A DNA stretch of 64,000 nucleotides from positions 1 through 64,000 of the forward strand of contig NZ_BMJQ01000008.1 in assembly GCF_014643535.1 (NCBI RefSeq). Direction: 5' to 3'. The position numbers were made by a program, and so were the translations under genes. The notes beneath the pieces were generated by a model that saw only the letters and a program-made list of their open reading frames with translations, did not search any database and was not told the DNA's origin. The stretch comes from Aliidongia dinghuensis (GTDB lineage Bacteria; Pseudomonadota; Alphaproteobacteria; ATCC43930; CGMCC-115725). This document shows positions 38,951-46,979 of this stretch, piece after piece; within the stretch, counting starts at the first letter, position 1; every line of letters starts with the position of its first letter.

Positions 38951-39026
38951 ATGGTGGGCGCGACAGGATTTGAACCTGTGACCCCTTGCGTGTGAAGCAA
39001 GTGCTACTACCGCTGAGCTACGCGCC
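38951..39026 (-). tRNA. tRNA-Val (anticodon CAC)
   Basis: 76 bases on the minus strand. The acceptor stem GGGCGCG pairs with CGCGCCC. The anticodon stem CTTGC/GCAAG encloses TTCACAC, so the anticodon is CAC. The T loop is TTCAAAT. CCA is encoded at the 3' end (38951-38953). Confidence 0.97.
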
Positions 39027-39170
39027 CATCCTCGTAACGGTTGCGGGTTTTAGGCGGCGGGTGCCGTTCCTGTCAAGCGCCGATGGCGCCGGCGGAGAAG
39101 CGGGGCTGCGTCGCATGCGGGACATGGTCCAAGGGAGCATGGGACCCGGATCGCTCGAGGGAGCCGCTGC

Positions 39171-40127
39171 ATGGGAATGATGGCACGGAGCGTCGCGGGC
39201 TGGAGCGTCCCGAACTGGAGTGTCCCGAACTGGAGCGTCCCGAACTGGAGCGTCCCGAACTGGGGCGCCACGGGTTGGGCCGGGGCCGGCCTCCTGCTGG
39301 CTGGATTTGCCGGCACGCCCGCATTGGCCAGCGACGCGGTGCCGTTCGACCTTGCCTACGATCTGAGCCTCGGTGGCCTTACCGTCATGAGCTTCGAGCT
39401 GGAGGTGCGGACGACCGGCGATCGCTACGCCATGGATTTCTCCGGCCGGACGCGCGGCATGATGAGCCTGTTCGGCCACGGTTCCGTCGCCTCCTCGAGC
39501 GAGGGGCGCCTGCGGCCGGACGGCACGCCCGTGCCGGAGGTGTTCATCAGCCATTCCGATGGCAACGAGGGCGAGCGGCAATCGCACATCCAATACGGCT
39601 CCAACGGACCGACGAACTGGGTCGCAGAGCCCATGCCCGGCAGCGACGGCGATGAAGTGACGCCGGTTCCGCCTGCCTCCATTCCCGGCACCCGGGACAT
39701 CCTGACGGCTCTCCTGGATTTCGCCGCGGCCCTTGGCCGGAACGAGGCCTGCACGCGGGACATGCACATCTTCGATGGGCGCCGGCGCTTCGATCTGCGC
39801 ACGAGCGACCGCGGCATGGAGGTCGTGACGCCCGAGGGTGTCGGCTTCTATGCCGGCCCGGCGCACCATTGCCATCTGGATCTCGACCGGATTGGCGGCT
39901 ATCCGACCGACACGTCGAGATACATGTCGGGCAACGAAGCCGAGTTCTGGCTGGCGCCCGTGCTGCCGGGCGAGCCGCCGGTGCCGGTCGAGATCGTGTT
40001 CAAGGGGCGGCTCGGCATGATGCATGCCCGCCTCGCCCTGGCGCGCCATGGCGCCGATCTGCGCGGCACGCCCGAGACCGCGCCCCAGTCGGCCGCGGTC
40101 CCGCAGCCGCACGACGATCCGCGTTAG
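39171..40127 (+). CDS. DUF3108 domain protein with N-terminal WSVPN repeats
   Basis: 318 residues. The main part (about 55-270) matches DUF3108, a periplasmic family (VPFDLAYDLSLGGLTVMSFE, then SIPGTRDILTALLDFAA). The N-terminal 50 residues hold four tandem WSVPN units encoded by a 15-bp DNA repeat (39201-39260), followed by a hydrophobic segment ending LLAGFAGTPALA that looks like a signal peptide. The repeats therefore sit in front of the export signal. Whether the first ATG or a later start (39180 or 39183) is used decides little, since the repeats follow all of them. Function unknown. Confidence 0.8.
   Translation: MGMMARSVAGWSVPNWSVPNWSVPNWSVPNWGATGWAGAGLLLAGFAGTPALASDAVPFDLAYDLSLGGLTVMSFELEVRTTGDRYAMDFSGRTRGMMSLFGHGSVASSSEGRLRPDGTPVPEVFISHSDGNEGERQSHIQYGSNGPTNWVAEPMPGSDGDEVTPVPPASIPGTRDILTALLDFAAALGRNEACTRDMHIFDGRRRFDLRTSDRGMEVVTPEGVGFYAGPAHHCHLDLDRIGGYPTDTSRYMSGNEAEFWLAPVLPGEPPVPVEIVFKGRLGMMHARLALARHGADLRGTPETAPQSAAVPQPHDDPR
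39201..39260 (+). repeat. Four copies of a 15-bp repeat encoding WSVPN
   Basis: TGGAGCGTCCCGAAC at 39201, 39216 (one change), 39231 and 39246, in frame. It adds 20 residues to the N-terminus of the DUF3108 protein. The near-identity of the copies suggests recent expansion. Confidence 0.9.
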
Positions 40128-40150
40128 CTGGCCCTGCGAGACGGCCTGCT

Positions 40151-40936
40151 CTAGCGATCTGCAACGCGCTTGAGATACCGGCTCGGCGACGCCCCCAGAA
40201 CGCGCCGGAAAGCGGCCGAGAAGGCGCTGGTGCTGCCATAACCCAGGTCGAGGGCAATCTGGGTGACCTGCTCCCCCTCGCCCAGGCGCACGATGGCGGA
40301 GAGCAGGCAGGCCTGCTGGCGCCAGAGCGCGAAGCTGGTGCCGGTCTCCCGCCGGAACGCCCGTGTGAAGCTGCGGCGGCTCATGCCGGCGCGGCGCGCC
40401 ATCTCGTCGATGTCGACCTCCAGGCTGGGCTCGTCGAGCACGGCGCGGCAGAGCCGGGCGAGGCGCGGCTCGGCCGGCAGCGGCGCATTGAGCCCGAGCG
40501 GGCGCATTGCGGCGATCTCATCCAGCAGCAAGGCCATAATCCGCCCCGCGCGCTGATCTTCTGCATAGACCGGCTCGACGTCGGTGGCCTCCACCAATAG
40601 GTCGCGCAGCAGCGGTGAGACACCCAGCACCTGACACTCCGTCGGCAACCGGGCAGCGCCCGCCGCTTCCGGCCGGATGAAAGCATTCAACATGGTGACT
40701 GGGCCGGACATCCGCATGGAATGAGATACGCCGGCGGGCACCCAGAAGCCTCGCCCCGGCGGGACGACCCAATTGCCGCTCTCCGTCACCACCGAGGCGA
40801 CGCCCGTCGCGGCGAAAGCGAACTGGCCGCGGCGATGGGCGTGGACGGGATAGACGAAGCGCGCCGGATAATCATTGGCCGTCACCACCACGTCCCGCGG
40901 CAGGTCTTCGTAGGGATCGAGCGGCGTGTCGCGCAT
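40151..40936 (-). CDS. AraC family regulator with N-terminal cupin
   Basis: 261 residues. The N-terminal ligand domain (about 15-95, FVYPVHAHRRGQFAFAATGV) is a cupin of the AraC_binding type, and the C-terminal AraC helix-turn-helix pair is at about 155-255 (EMARRAGMSRRSFTRAFRRE, VTQIALDLGYGSTSAFSAAF). It is divergent from the DinB family gene, which may be its target. The ligand is unknown. Confidence 0.92.
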   Translation of the reverse strand: MRDTPLDPYEDLPRDVVVTANDYPARFVYPVHAHRRGQFAFAATGVASVVTESGNWVVPPGRGFWVPAGVSHSMRMSGPVTMLNAFIRPEAAGAARLPTECQVLGVSPLLRDLLVEATDVEPVYAEDQRAGRIMALLLDEIAAMRPLGLNAPLPAEPRLARLCRAVLDEPSLEVDIDEMARRAGMSRRSFTRAFRRETGTSFALWRQQACLLSAIVRLGEGEQVTQIALDLGYGSTSAFSAAFRRVLGASPSRYLKRVADR

Positions 40937-41038
40937 GGCCCGGATTCTACAGAATTCGACCTGGTACCGAAAGCAGATCGCGTCTCCGCCCTCTAGGATC
41001 GGGCCTTCCGTTGCCGAACAGTTTCAAAGGCCTGTCCG

Positions 41039-41551
41039 ATGCCGAACAATCTCCTCGCCATGCTGACGCGGTACAATCGCTGGGCGAACGGCCTGATCTT
41101 CGAGGCGGTCGCCGCCCTGCCGGAGGGCGAGGCCGAAAAGCCGCGCCAGACCGTCTTCTCCTCCATCCTGCGGACACTCGATCACGTCTATGTGGTCGGC
41201 CGGATCTTCCAGGCGCATCTGGAAGGCCGGCCGCATGGCTATGAGGCTCGCGTCTCGCCGGAAACGCCCCAACTCGGCGAGCTCGCGGCTTGGCAGCGCG
41301 CGCTTGACGACTGGTATGTGTCGATCGGCGACAGGCTGTCGGCGGATGGGGCGGACGAGCCGGTCGATTTCACCTTCGTTGATGGCGGATCGGGCCGCAT
41401 GACCCGGGCCGAGATACTGCTCCATGTGGTCAACCACACGAGCTACCACCGGGGCTTCGTCGCGGATCTCCTCAGGCAAATCCCGGCACGGGCGCCGGTC
41501 ACCGATCTGCCGGTCTTTATCAGGGATCGTTCGCGCGGCGCCGGCGCATAG
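41039..41551 (+). CDS. DinB family protein
   Basis: 170 residues. The four-helix DinB fold shows the expected metal-binding histidines: one in RTLDHVYVVGRIF and two in LLHVVNHTSYHRGF. Family members include thiol S-transferases using bacillithiol or mycothiol; in proteobacteria the role is mostly unknown. The ATG at 41039 is used. It is divergent from the AraC regulator, with about 100 bases between them. Confidence 0.88.
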   Translation: MPNNLLAMLTRYNRWANGLIFEAVAALPEGEAEKPRQTVFSSILRTLDHVYVVGRIFQAHLEGRPHGYEARVSPETPQLGELAAWQRALDDWYVSIGDRLSADGADEPVDFTFVDGGSGRMTRAEILLHVVNHTSYHRGFVADLLRQIPARAPVTDLPVFIRDRSRGAGA

Positions 41552-41561
41552 CGCCCAGCCC

Positions 41562-42269
41562 TCAGACCGCCTGTTCGACCGCGTCGGGCGTCAGATGGGC
41601 GAGCAGCGCTTCGGCCTTGTGGGCGAGATGCGCCTCGAGCAGCTGGGCCAAGAGCGCGCCGTCACGCCGGGTCAAGGCCACCATGATCGCCTCGTGCTCC
41701 TCGACCGCCTGGGCCCAGCGCTCCGGGCTCCATTGGCTGGCGAGAAAGCGCGGCCGGCGGATGCGGCCGGCCAGCTGGTCATAGGACTGGGCCAGGAGCG
41801 GGTTGCCCGCGGCCGCGACGATGCGCCGGTGGATCGCCTGGTTCAGCCGGAAATAGGCCGGCAGGTCGCGCCGGACGTAATGCGCCCGCATCTGCAGGTG
41901 CATGGCGTTGAGCTCGAGCAGGTCGGCCTCGGACACGCGCTCGGCCGCGAGCCGGCCGGCCAGCGCCTCGAGCGCGCCCATGAGCTCGAACATGTGGCGG
42001 ATCTCCGCCTCGCCAAGGCTCGCCACGCGCGCCCCGCGATTGGGCGTAAGCTCGATCAGCCGTTCGGCGGCCAGCACCTTGAGCGCCTCGCGCAATGGCG
42101 TGCGCGACACGCCCAGCCACTCCGTCAGCTCCCGCTCGCGCAGCCGCGTGCCGGGCGCCCACTCGCCCTCGATGATCATGTCGCGCAGGCGGCCGAGCAG
42201 CCCGTCATGCAGGGTCAGGCTGTGACCGGGCGGGGGCAGGGGCGGCTCAAGTTCGCTCATGGGTGCCAT
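41562..42269 (-). CDS. GntR family regulator, FCD type
   Basis: 235 residues. The winged helix (about 25-90) has LRERELTEWLGVSRTPLREA and ELTPNRGARVASL, and an FCD domain follows (about 100-230). It is divergent from the aminotransferase gene, with two exact TTGCATGCAA palindromes between the two starts, spaced 64 bases apart (about six helical turns). It is very likely the repressor of the catabolic genes to its right. The ATG at 42269 is used; the ATG at 42260 is an alternative, and a longer upstream frame would run across the operators. Confidence 0.9.
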   Translation of the reverse strand: MAPMSELEPPLPPPGHSLTLHDGLLGRLRDMIIEGEWAPGTRLRERELTEWLGVSRTPLREALKVLAAERLIELTPNRGARVASLGEAEIRHMFELMGALEALAGRLAAERVSEADLLELNAMHLQMRAHYVRRDLPAYFRLNQAIHRRIVAAAGNPLLAQSYDQLAGRIRRPRFLASQWSPERWAQAVEEHEAIMVALTRRDGALLAQLLEAHLAHKAEALLAHLTPDAVEQAV

Positions 42270-42298
42270 GGTAGCACGCGTTTCTCGCTCCCGCAAAA

Positions 42299-42308
42299 TT
42301 GCATGCAA
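42299..42308. promoter_or_regulatory. Operator TTGCATGCAA, copy 1
   Basis: A perfect 10-bp palindrome 30 bases upstream of the GntR start and 64 bases from an identical second copy. Palindromes of this kind are common FCD-type GntR operators. Confidence 0.75.
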
Positions 42309-42362
42309 AACGGATTCGTCACTTGCCGTGCTTTTCTGGGCATGAAAGAGTGCGGTCCTGGA

Positions 42363-42372
42363 TTGCATGCAA
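42363..42372. promoter_or_regulatory. Operator TTGCATGCAA, copy 2
   Basis: Perfect palindrome, extending to ATTGCATGCAAT at 42362-42373, 16 bases before the aminotransferase start at 42388. It overlaps the place where an RNA polymerase start region would be, so binding should repress. Confidence 0.8.
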
Positions 42373-42387
42373 TCGAGGACGCGCGCC

Positions 42388-43566
42388 ATGACCCTCCACA
42401 CCGGCCGTCATTTTCTCCAGATCCCGGGTCCCAGCACCGTGCCGGACCGCGTGCTCCGGGCCATGGACATGCCGGTGCTGGATCACCGGGGGCCGGAATT
42501 CCAGGCCTTGGGCCGCGAGGTGCTCGCCGGCTGCCGCGCCGTGTTCAAGACCTCGGGGCCCGTCATCATCTATCCAGCGTCCGGCACAGGGGCCTGGGAG
42601 GCCGCGATCGTCAACACGCTGACACCCGGCGATGCGGTGCTAATGGTCGAGACCGGCCATTTCGCGACGTTGTGGAAGGCGATGGCCGAGCGGCTCGGCA
42701 TCGAGGTCGAGTTCTTCGCGACCGACTGGCGCCGCGGCGTCGATGCGGCTGAGGTCGAGGCTCGGCTTGCGGAGGACAAGCAGCATCGCTTCAAGGCGGT
42801 GATGGTCGTCCATAACGAGACTTCGACCGGCGTCACCAGCGACATCGCGGCCGTGCGCCGGGCGATCGACCGGGCGTCGCATCCGGCGCTCCTCATGGTC
42901 GACACGATCTCGTCCTTGGGCTCGATCGATTATCGGCACGAGGAATGGGGCGTCGATGTGACCGTGTCCGGGTCGCAGAAGGGCCTGATGCTGCCGCCGG
43001 GCCTGTCGTTCAACGCGATCTCAGGCAAGGCGCTCGCCGCATCCAAGGCGAACCGGATGCCGCGCTCCTATTGGCGGTGGGAGGAGATGCTGGCGCCGAA
43101 CGCGCAAGGCTTCTTCCCCTATACACCGGCGACGACGCTGCTCTATGGGCTGCGTGAGTCCCTGAAGATGCTGCAGGAGGAAGGGCTCGACCAGGTCTTC
43201 GCCCGCCATCGCCGCCATGGCGAGGCGACGCGGCGGGCGGTGCGCGCCTGGGGGCTTGAGGTGCTGGCGGTGAACGCGGCCGAGCAGTCGCCGGTCTTGA
43301 CCGGCGTGCTGATGCCGGACGGCCACGATGCCGACAAGCTGCGCGAGGTCATCCTCGACAAGCTCGACATGTCGCTGGGCCAGGGCCTGGGCAAGCTCAA
43401 GGGCCGGATCTTCCGCATCGGCCATCTTGGGCACTTCAACGACCTGATGCTGGCTGGCACCTTGGCCGGCGTCGAGATGGGCCTGGCCTTGGGCCACGTG
43501 CCGCACCAGTCCGGCGGCGTCGCGACGGCGCTCAACTACCTCAAGGAGACGCTCGTCGACGGCTGA
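42388..43566 (+). CDS. Class V aminotransferase (alanine/serine-glyoxylate type)
   Basis: 392 residues of the PLP-dependent class V family. GPSTVPDRVLRAM and HRGPEFQALGREV are the typical opening of alanine-glyoxylate and serine-glyoxylate aminotransferases. The PLP lysine is in VTVSGSQKGLMLPPGL, and ALLMVDTISSLGS lies before it. The reaction moves an amino group to glyoxylate. The start at 42388 is preferred over 42367, because the latter lies inside the operator. It is followed by an MFS importer, 77 bases away. The donor amino acid is unknown. Confidence 0.92.
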   Translation: MTLHTGRHFLQIPGPSTVPDRVLRAMDMPVLDHRGPEFQALGREVLAGCRAVFKTSGPVIIYPASGTGAWEAAIVNTLTPGDAVLMVETGHFATLWKAMAERLGIEVEFFATDWRRGVDAAEVEARLAEDKQHRFKAVMVVHNETSTGVTSDIAAVRRAIDRASHPALLMVDTISSLGSIDYRHEEWGVDVTVSGSQKGLMLPPGLSFNAISGKALAASKANRMPRSYWRWEEMLAPNAQGFFPYTPATTLLYGLRESLKMLQEEGLDQVFARHRRHGEATRRAVRAWGLEVLAVNAAEQSPVLTGVLMPDGHDADKLREVILDKLDMSLGQGLGKLKGRIFRIGHLGHFNDLMLAGTLAGVEMGLALGHVPHQSGGVATALNYLKETLVDG

Positions 43567-43572
43567 GGCCAA

Positions 43573-43605
43573 GCGCCCGCCAGGCGCCCGCCAGGCGCCC
43601 GACAG
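43573..43605. repeat. Three copies of an 11-bp direct repeat
   Basis: GCGCCCGCCAG at 43573, 43584 and 43595 (the third with one change), in the short gap between the aminotransferase stop and the MFS ribosome site. Confidence 0.8.
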
Positions 43606-43643
43606 TCCAGCAAAAGATCGACAATACCAAGGGAGGAACGGGA

Positions 43644-44903
43644 ATGGCCGGATCGCGGATCGGTGCCACGCGCGGGGTCTTGGCCCTGCTGTGCCTCATG
43701 TATTTCATCACCTATGTCGACCGGGTGAACGTCAGCACGGCGGCCGATGCGTTCAGGGGCGAGCTGGGCCTCAGCAACACGCAGGTGGGCTTCGTCTTCT
43801 CCGCCTTCGCCTATCCCTATCTTCTGTTCCAGGTTTTCGGCGGCTGGCTCAGCGACCGGTTCGGCGCGCGCCGCACGCTCGCGGTCTGCGCGCTTATCTG
43901 GGCCGGCGCCACGATCGCAACGGGCCTGGCCGGCGGCTTCATGAGCCTGATCATCGCCCGCTTCTTCCTGGGCTTTGGCGAGGGAGCGACTTTCCCCACG
44001 GCGACGCGTGCCATGGCCAACTGGACGGCGCCCGAGGACCGCGGCTGGGCCCAAGGCATCACGCATGCTTTCTCGCGCTTCGGCAACACGCTGACGCCGC
44101 CGATGGTGGCGGCGCTGATCGCGTTTACCAGCTGGCGCGGCTCGTTCATCGTGCTCGGCATCGCGAGCTTCGTCTGGGTCGTGATCTGGCAGTTCTATTT
44201 CCGCGACGACCCACGCAGCCATCCGGCGATCACGCGTGAGGAGCTCGACCGGCTGCCGCCCTACGGCGCCCAGCGGCAGATGCGGCCGGTGCCCTGGGGG
44301 CCGCTCTTCAAGCGCATGGCGCCGGTCACGATCGTCTATTTCTGCTACGGCTGGACGCTCTGGCTGTTCCTCTCCTGGATCCCGTCCTACTTCCTGCACA
44401 ATTACAACATGAAGCTCTCGAGCTCGGCGCTGTTTGCGGCCAGCGTCTTTGCGGCCGGCGTGCTCGGCGACAGCCTCGGCGGCTGGCTCAGCGACCGGTT
44501 GCTGCGCCGGACCGGCAGCGTCACGCGCGCCCGGCGCGACATGGTGATCCTCGGCATGCTGGGCGCACTCGCCTCGATGCTGCCGATGTTGTTCGTCCAC
44601 GAGCTGACCGTCTCGGTCATCTGCCTCGCGTCGGGCTTCTTCTTCGCCGAGCTTACGATCGGGCCGATGTGGGCCATCCCGATGGACATCGCGCCGGAAT
44701 TTTCCGGCACGGCGAGCGGCATCATGAACACGGGCTCGGCCTTGGCCGCAATCGTCTCGCCCGTCATCGGCGGCTGGCTCATCGACCGCACCGGCAACTG
44801 GGATTTGCCGTTCCTCTGCTCCATGGTCCTGATGGTGGCGGGCGCCATGCTCGCCTTCACCATGCGGCCGGAACGGCGGTTTGCCGTGCCGGTTCCGGCC
44901 TGA
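43644..44903 (+). CDS. MFS transporter, anion:cation symporter type
   Basis: 419 residues with twelve hydrophobic segments. The N-terminal region YVDRVNVSTAADAF and the loop GGWLSDRFGARRTL are typical of the ACS family, which carries sugar acids such as glucarate, galactonate or phthalate. GGAGG precedes the ATG at 43644. It lies after the aminotransferase in the same direction, so it probably imports the compound that the aminotransferase or neighbours degrade. The convergent cysteine hydrolase follows. Confidence 0.92.
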   Translation: MAGSRIGATRGVLALLCLMYFITYVDRVNVSTAADAFRGELGLSNTQVGFVFSAFAYPYLLFQVFGGWLSDRFGARRTLAVCALIWAGATIATGLAGGFMSLIIARFFLGFGEGATFPTATRAMANWTAPEDRGWAQGITHAFSRFGNTLTPPMVAALIAFTSWRGSFIVLGIASFVWVVIWQFYFRDDPRSHPAITREELDRLPPYGAQRQMRPVPWGPLFKRMAPVTIVYFCYGWTLWLFLSWIPSYFLHNYNMKLSSSALFAASVFAAGVLGDSLGGWLSDRLLRRTGSVTRARRDMVILGMLGALASMLPMLFVHELTVSVICLASGFFFAELTIGPMWAIPMDIAPEFSGTASGIMNTGSALAAIVSPVIGGWLIDRTGNWDLPFLCSMVLMVAGAMLAFTMRPERRFAVPVPA

Positions 44904-44910
44904 GCAGTCG

Positions 44911-45435
44911 CTAGAACGCGACCTCGGCCGCCGGCACGCAGCGGACGAAGCTGCCGCCGAGCGTCTGGTTGTGATGCTGGCGGATCTGGGCCCCAGACAG
45001 CACCGGCGAGTCGAAGGTCGTGTGCGCATCCGACACGAGCGCAACCTTGTAGTGGAGGCCGAAGGCGGCGCGGCAGGTCGAATCGACACAATATTCCGAC
45101 TGCATGCCGCAGATCACCAGGCGATCGATGCCGGCGCGCTTCAGGATCGCGTCGAAGTCCGTGTCGTGGAACGCGCTCGGGTGGGTTTTCTCCACGACCG
45201 GCTCGCCCGGCTTGGGCGCGATCGGCGCGTGGATCTGCCAGCCGACGGAGCCGCGCGCGAAATCCGGGTCGCCGGCATCGTTATGCTGGACGTAATAGAC
45301 CGGTACGCCCTCGGCGCGGGCGCGCTCGAGCAGGCCCGCGATGCGGCCAACCACCGCGGCGCCGTCATCGGGCTGGCTCGGCTGCAGGAACATCGCTTCC
45401 TGCACGTCGATGACGACCAGGGCGGTCTTGCTCAT
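44911..45435 (-). CDS. Isochorismatase-like cysteine hydrolase
   Basis: 174 residues. The catalytic triad is recognisable: Asp in ALVVIDVQEAMF, Lys in EKTHPSAFHDT, and Cys in LVICGMQSEYCVDSTCR. The family splits amides (nicotinamidase, N-carbamoylsarcosine amidase) or isochorismate. The ATG at 45435 overlaps the stop of the TauD gene by four bases (ATGA), so the two are translationally coupled. The longer frame is a shadow of TauD. An amidase acting on the imported compound is one explanation (inference). Confidence 0.9.
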   Translation of the reverse strand: MSKTALVVIDVQEAMFLQPSQPDDGAAVVGRIAGLLERARAEGVPVYYVQHNDAGDPDFARGSVGWQIHAPIAPKPGEPVVEKTHPSAFHDTDFDAILKRAGIDRLVICGMQSEYCVDSTCRAAFGLHYKVALVSDAHTTFDSPVLSGAQIRQHHNQTLGGSFVRCVPAAEVAF

Positions 45436-46304
45436 CGTGCGGGTCCGACGGGCACGTCGCCCTTGATCGTCGTGCGGTAGAGCGTGCGTGCCATGTCGGG
45501 CGGGCAGCCGGTCGCGAGATGCATGACCGCGCGGTTGTCCCACATGACGAGGTCGCCGTCTTCCCAGTGGTGCCGGTAGATGAAGGCGTCCTGGGTCTGG
45601 TGCCGGTAGATCTCGGACAAAAGGTCGCGGCTCTCGTCCTCGGGCAGCTCGATGATGCGGGTGGTGAAGCCCTCGCTCACGAACAGCGCCTTGCGCTTCG
45701 TGCCCGGATGCACGCGCACGACCGGATGGATCGCCGGCAGCACGGTCTGTTTCTGCGCCTCGGTCAGGTCCGGACGGAGTGTGCTCTTGGCACGCTGCGC
45801 CTCGTTGCGCGCGAGGTAGCTGTGCTCGGCGGTCAGCCGGTCGAGCTTCGCCTGCATCGCCGCCGGCAGCGTGTCGTAGGCGGCATGCTGGGTTGCGAAC
45901 AGCGTGTCGCCGCCCGCCGCCGGAAGAATGCGCGAATGAAGCAGCGAGCCCATGCTGGGCTCGGGCTTGTAGCTCAGGTCTGAATGCCAGTATTTGCCGG
46001 CATCGACGAGGCCGATCGGCTCGCCATTCCGGAATTCATTCGAGACGATCAGGATCTCCGGATGATTTTCCAGGAGGAACTTCTTCTGGACATGAATCTC
46101 GAGCGTGCCGAAGCGCCGGCTGAAGGCAATGTGCGAGACCGGGTCGAGCTGCTGCTGGTCGCGGAACACCAGGACCGAATGGCGGTCGAACGCCTGACGG
46201 ATCGTCTCGAACTCAGCATCGTCGAGCGGCGCGCGCATGTCGAAGCCGAGCACTTCGGCGCCAAGGACTTCGGTGAAGGGGCGGATTTCGAAGGGGGCGA
46301 CCAT
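45432..46304 (-). CDS. TauD/TfdA family 2-oxoglutarate dioxygenase
   Basis: 290 residues, the usual size. The iron ligands are in GKYWHSDLSYK (H-x-D) and the distal His in NRAVMHLAT; 2-oxoglutarate binding involves RTLYRTTI near the C-terminus. These enzymes hydroxylate sulfonates, phenoxyacetates, or related acids. The start at 46304 is chosen for length; an in-frame ATG at 46379 would add 25 residues. It overlaps the cysteine hydrolase by four bases. The MarR gene is divergent. Confidence 0.9.
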   Translation of the reverse strand: MVAPFEIRPFTEVLGAEVLGFDMRAPLDDAEFETIRQAFDRHSVLVFRDQQQLDPVSHIAFSRRFGTLEIHVQKKFLLENHPEILIVSNEFRNGEPIGLVDAGKYWHSDLSYKPEPSMGSLLHSRILPAAGGDTLFATQHAAYDTLPAAMQAKLDRLTAEHSYLARNEAQRAKSTLRPDLTEAQKQTVLPAIHPVVRVHPGTKRKALFVSEGFTTRIIELPEDESRDLLSEIYRHQTQDAFIYRHHWEDGDLVMWDNRAVMHLATGCPPDMARTLYRTTIKGDVPVGPAR

Positions 46305-46493
46305 TTCTTGGACGAACCGGTGCAGTTGCGACGTTCCGAGCGCCAAATGTGGCCCTTCTGCTGGGCGACCGCAACCCATCGGTCATAGACGGCGCTGGTA
46401 TCGCCGTCGACATTCGGGTATCGCATCGATCGGGCAAATACAAACCCGCCGGAGAAGCCGGCACGGCTCTAGCGACTTGGGAAGCTCCTGGTA

Positions 46494-46964
46494 ATGGACG
46501 ATAAAACGCCCCGGTACTCGTTCCCGCTCGAAGAAAGCATCGGCTATTTGCTGCGGATGACGCACCGTTCCTTTGCTCGCGCCGTGCAGAAGGAGATATC
46601 ACCCCGCGGCGTCACGATCGGCATGTGGTACTTCCTCAGGATCTTGTGGGAGGAGGACGGGCTCACCCAACGAGAGCTGAGCCAGCGGGTCGAGATGATG
46701 GAGCCGACGACCGCGACCGCGCTCAGGAACATGGAGGAACGCAACTTCGTGCGCCGGGTGCGCAACCCGATCGACAAGCGCAAGGTCAATATCTACCTGA
46801 CGGACGAGGGCCGGGCGCTGCGCGAGGTCATGTTGCCGCAGGCGCGTGCCATCAACCAGGCAGCACTTGCCGGTGTCGCGGCCGAGGATATCGCCAGCCT
46901 CCGGCGCGTGCTGTGCCAGATGCGCGCCAATCTGGGCCCGGGTGAGCCGATCGAAGAGCTCTGA
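46494..46964 (+). CDS. MarR family transcriptional regulator
   Basis: 156 residues. The winged helix-turn-helix is visible at about 50-110 (LTQRELSQRVEMMEPTTATA, then RNMEERNFVRRVRNPIDKRK). It is divergent from the TauD gene, so it may act with the FCD repressor on this cluster. The ATG at 46494 begins MDDKTPRYSFPL. It converges with the DHA2 exporter gene, 15 bases between stops. No ligand is known. Confidence 0.88.
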   Translation: MDDKTPRYSFPLEESIGYLLRMTHRSFARAVQKEISPRGVTIGMWYFLRILWEEDGLTQRELSQRVEMMEPTTATALRNMEERNFVRRVRNPIDKRKVNIYLTDEGRALREVMLPQARAINQAALAGVAAEDIASLRRVLCQMRANLGPGEPIEEL

Positions 46965-46979
46965 TCACTCGGCATCTTA

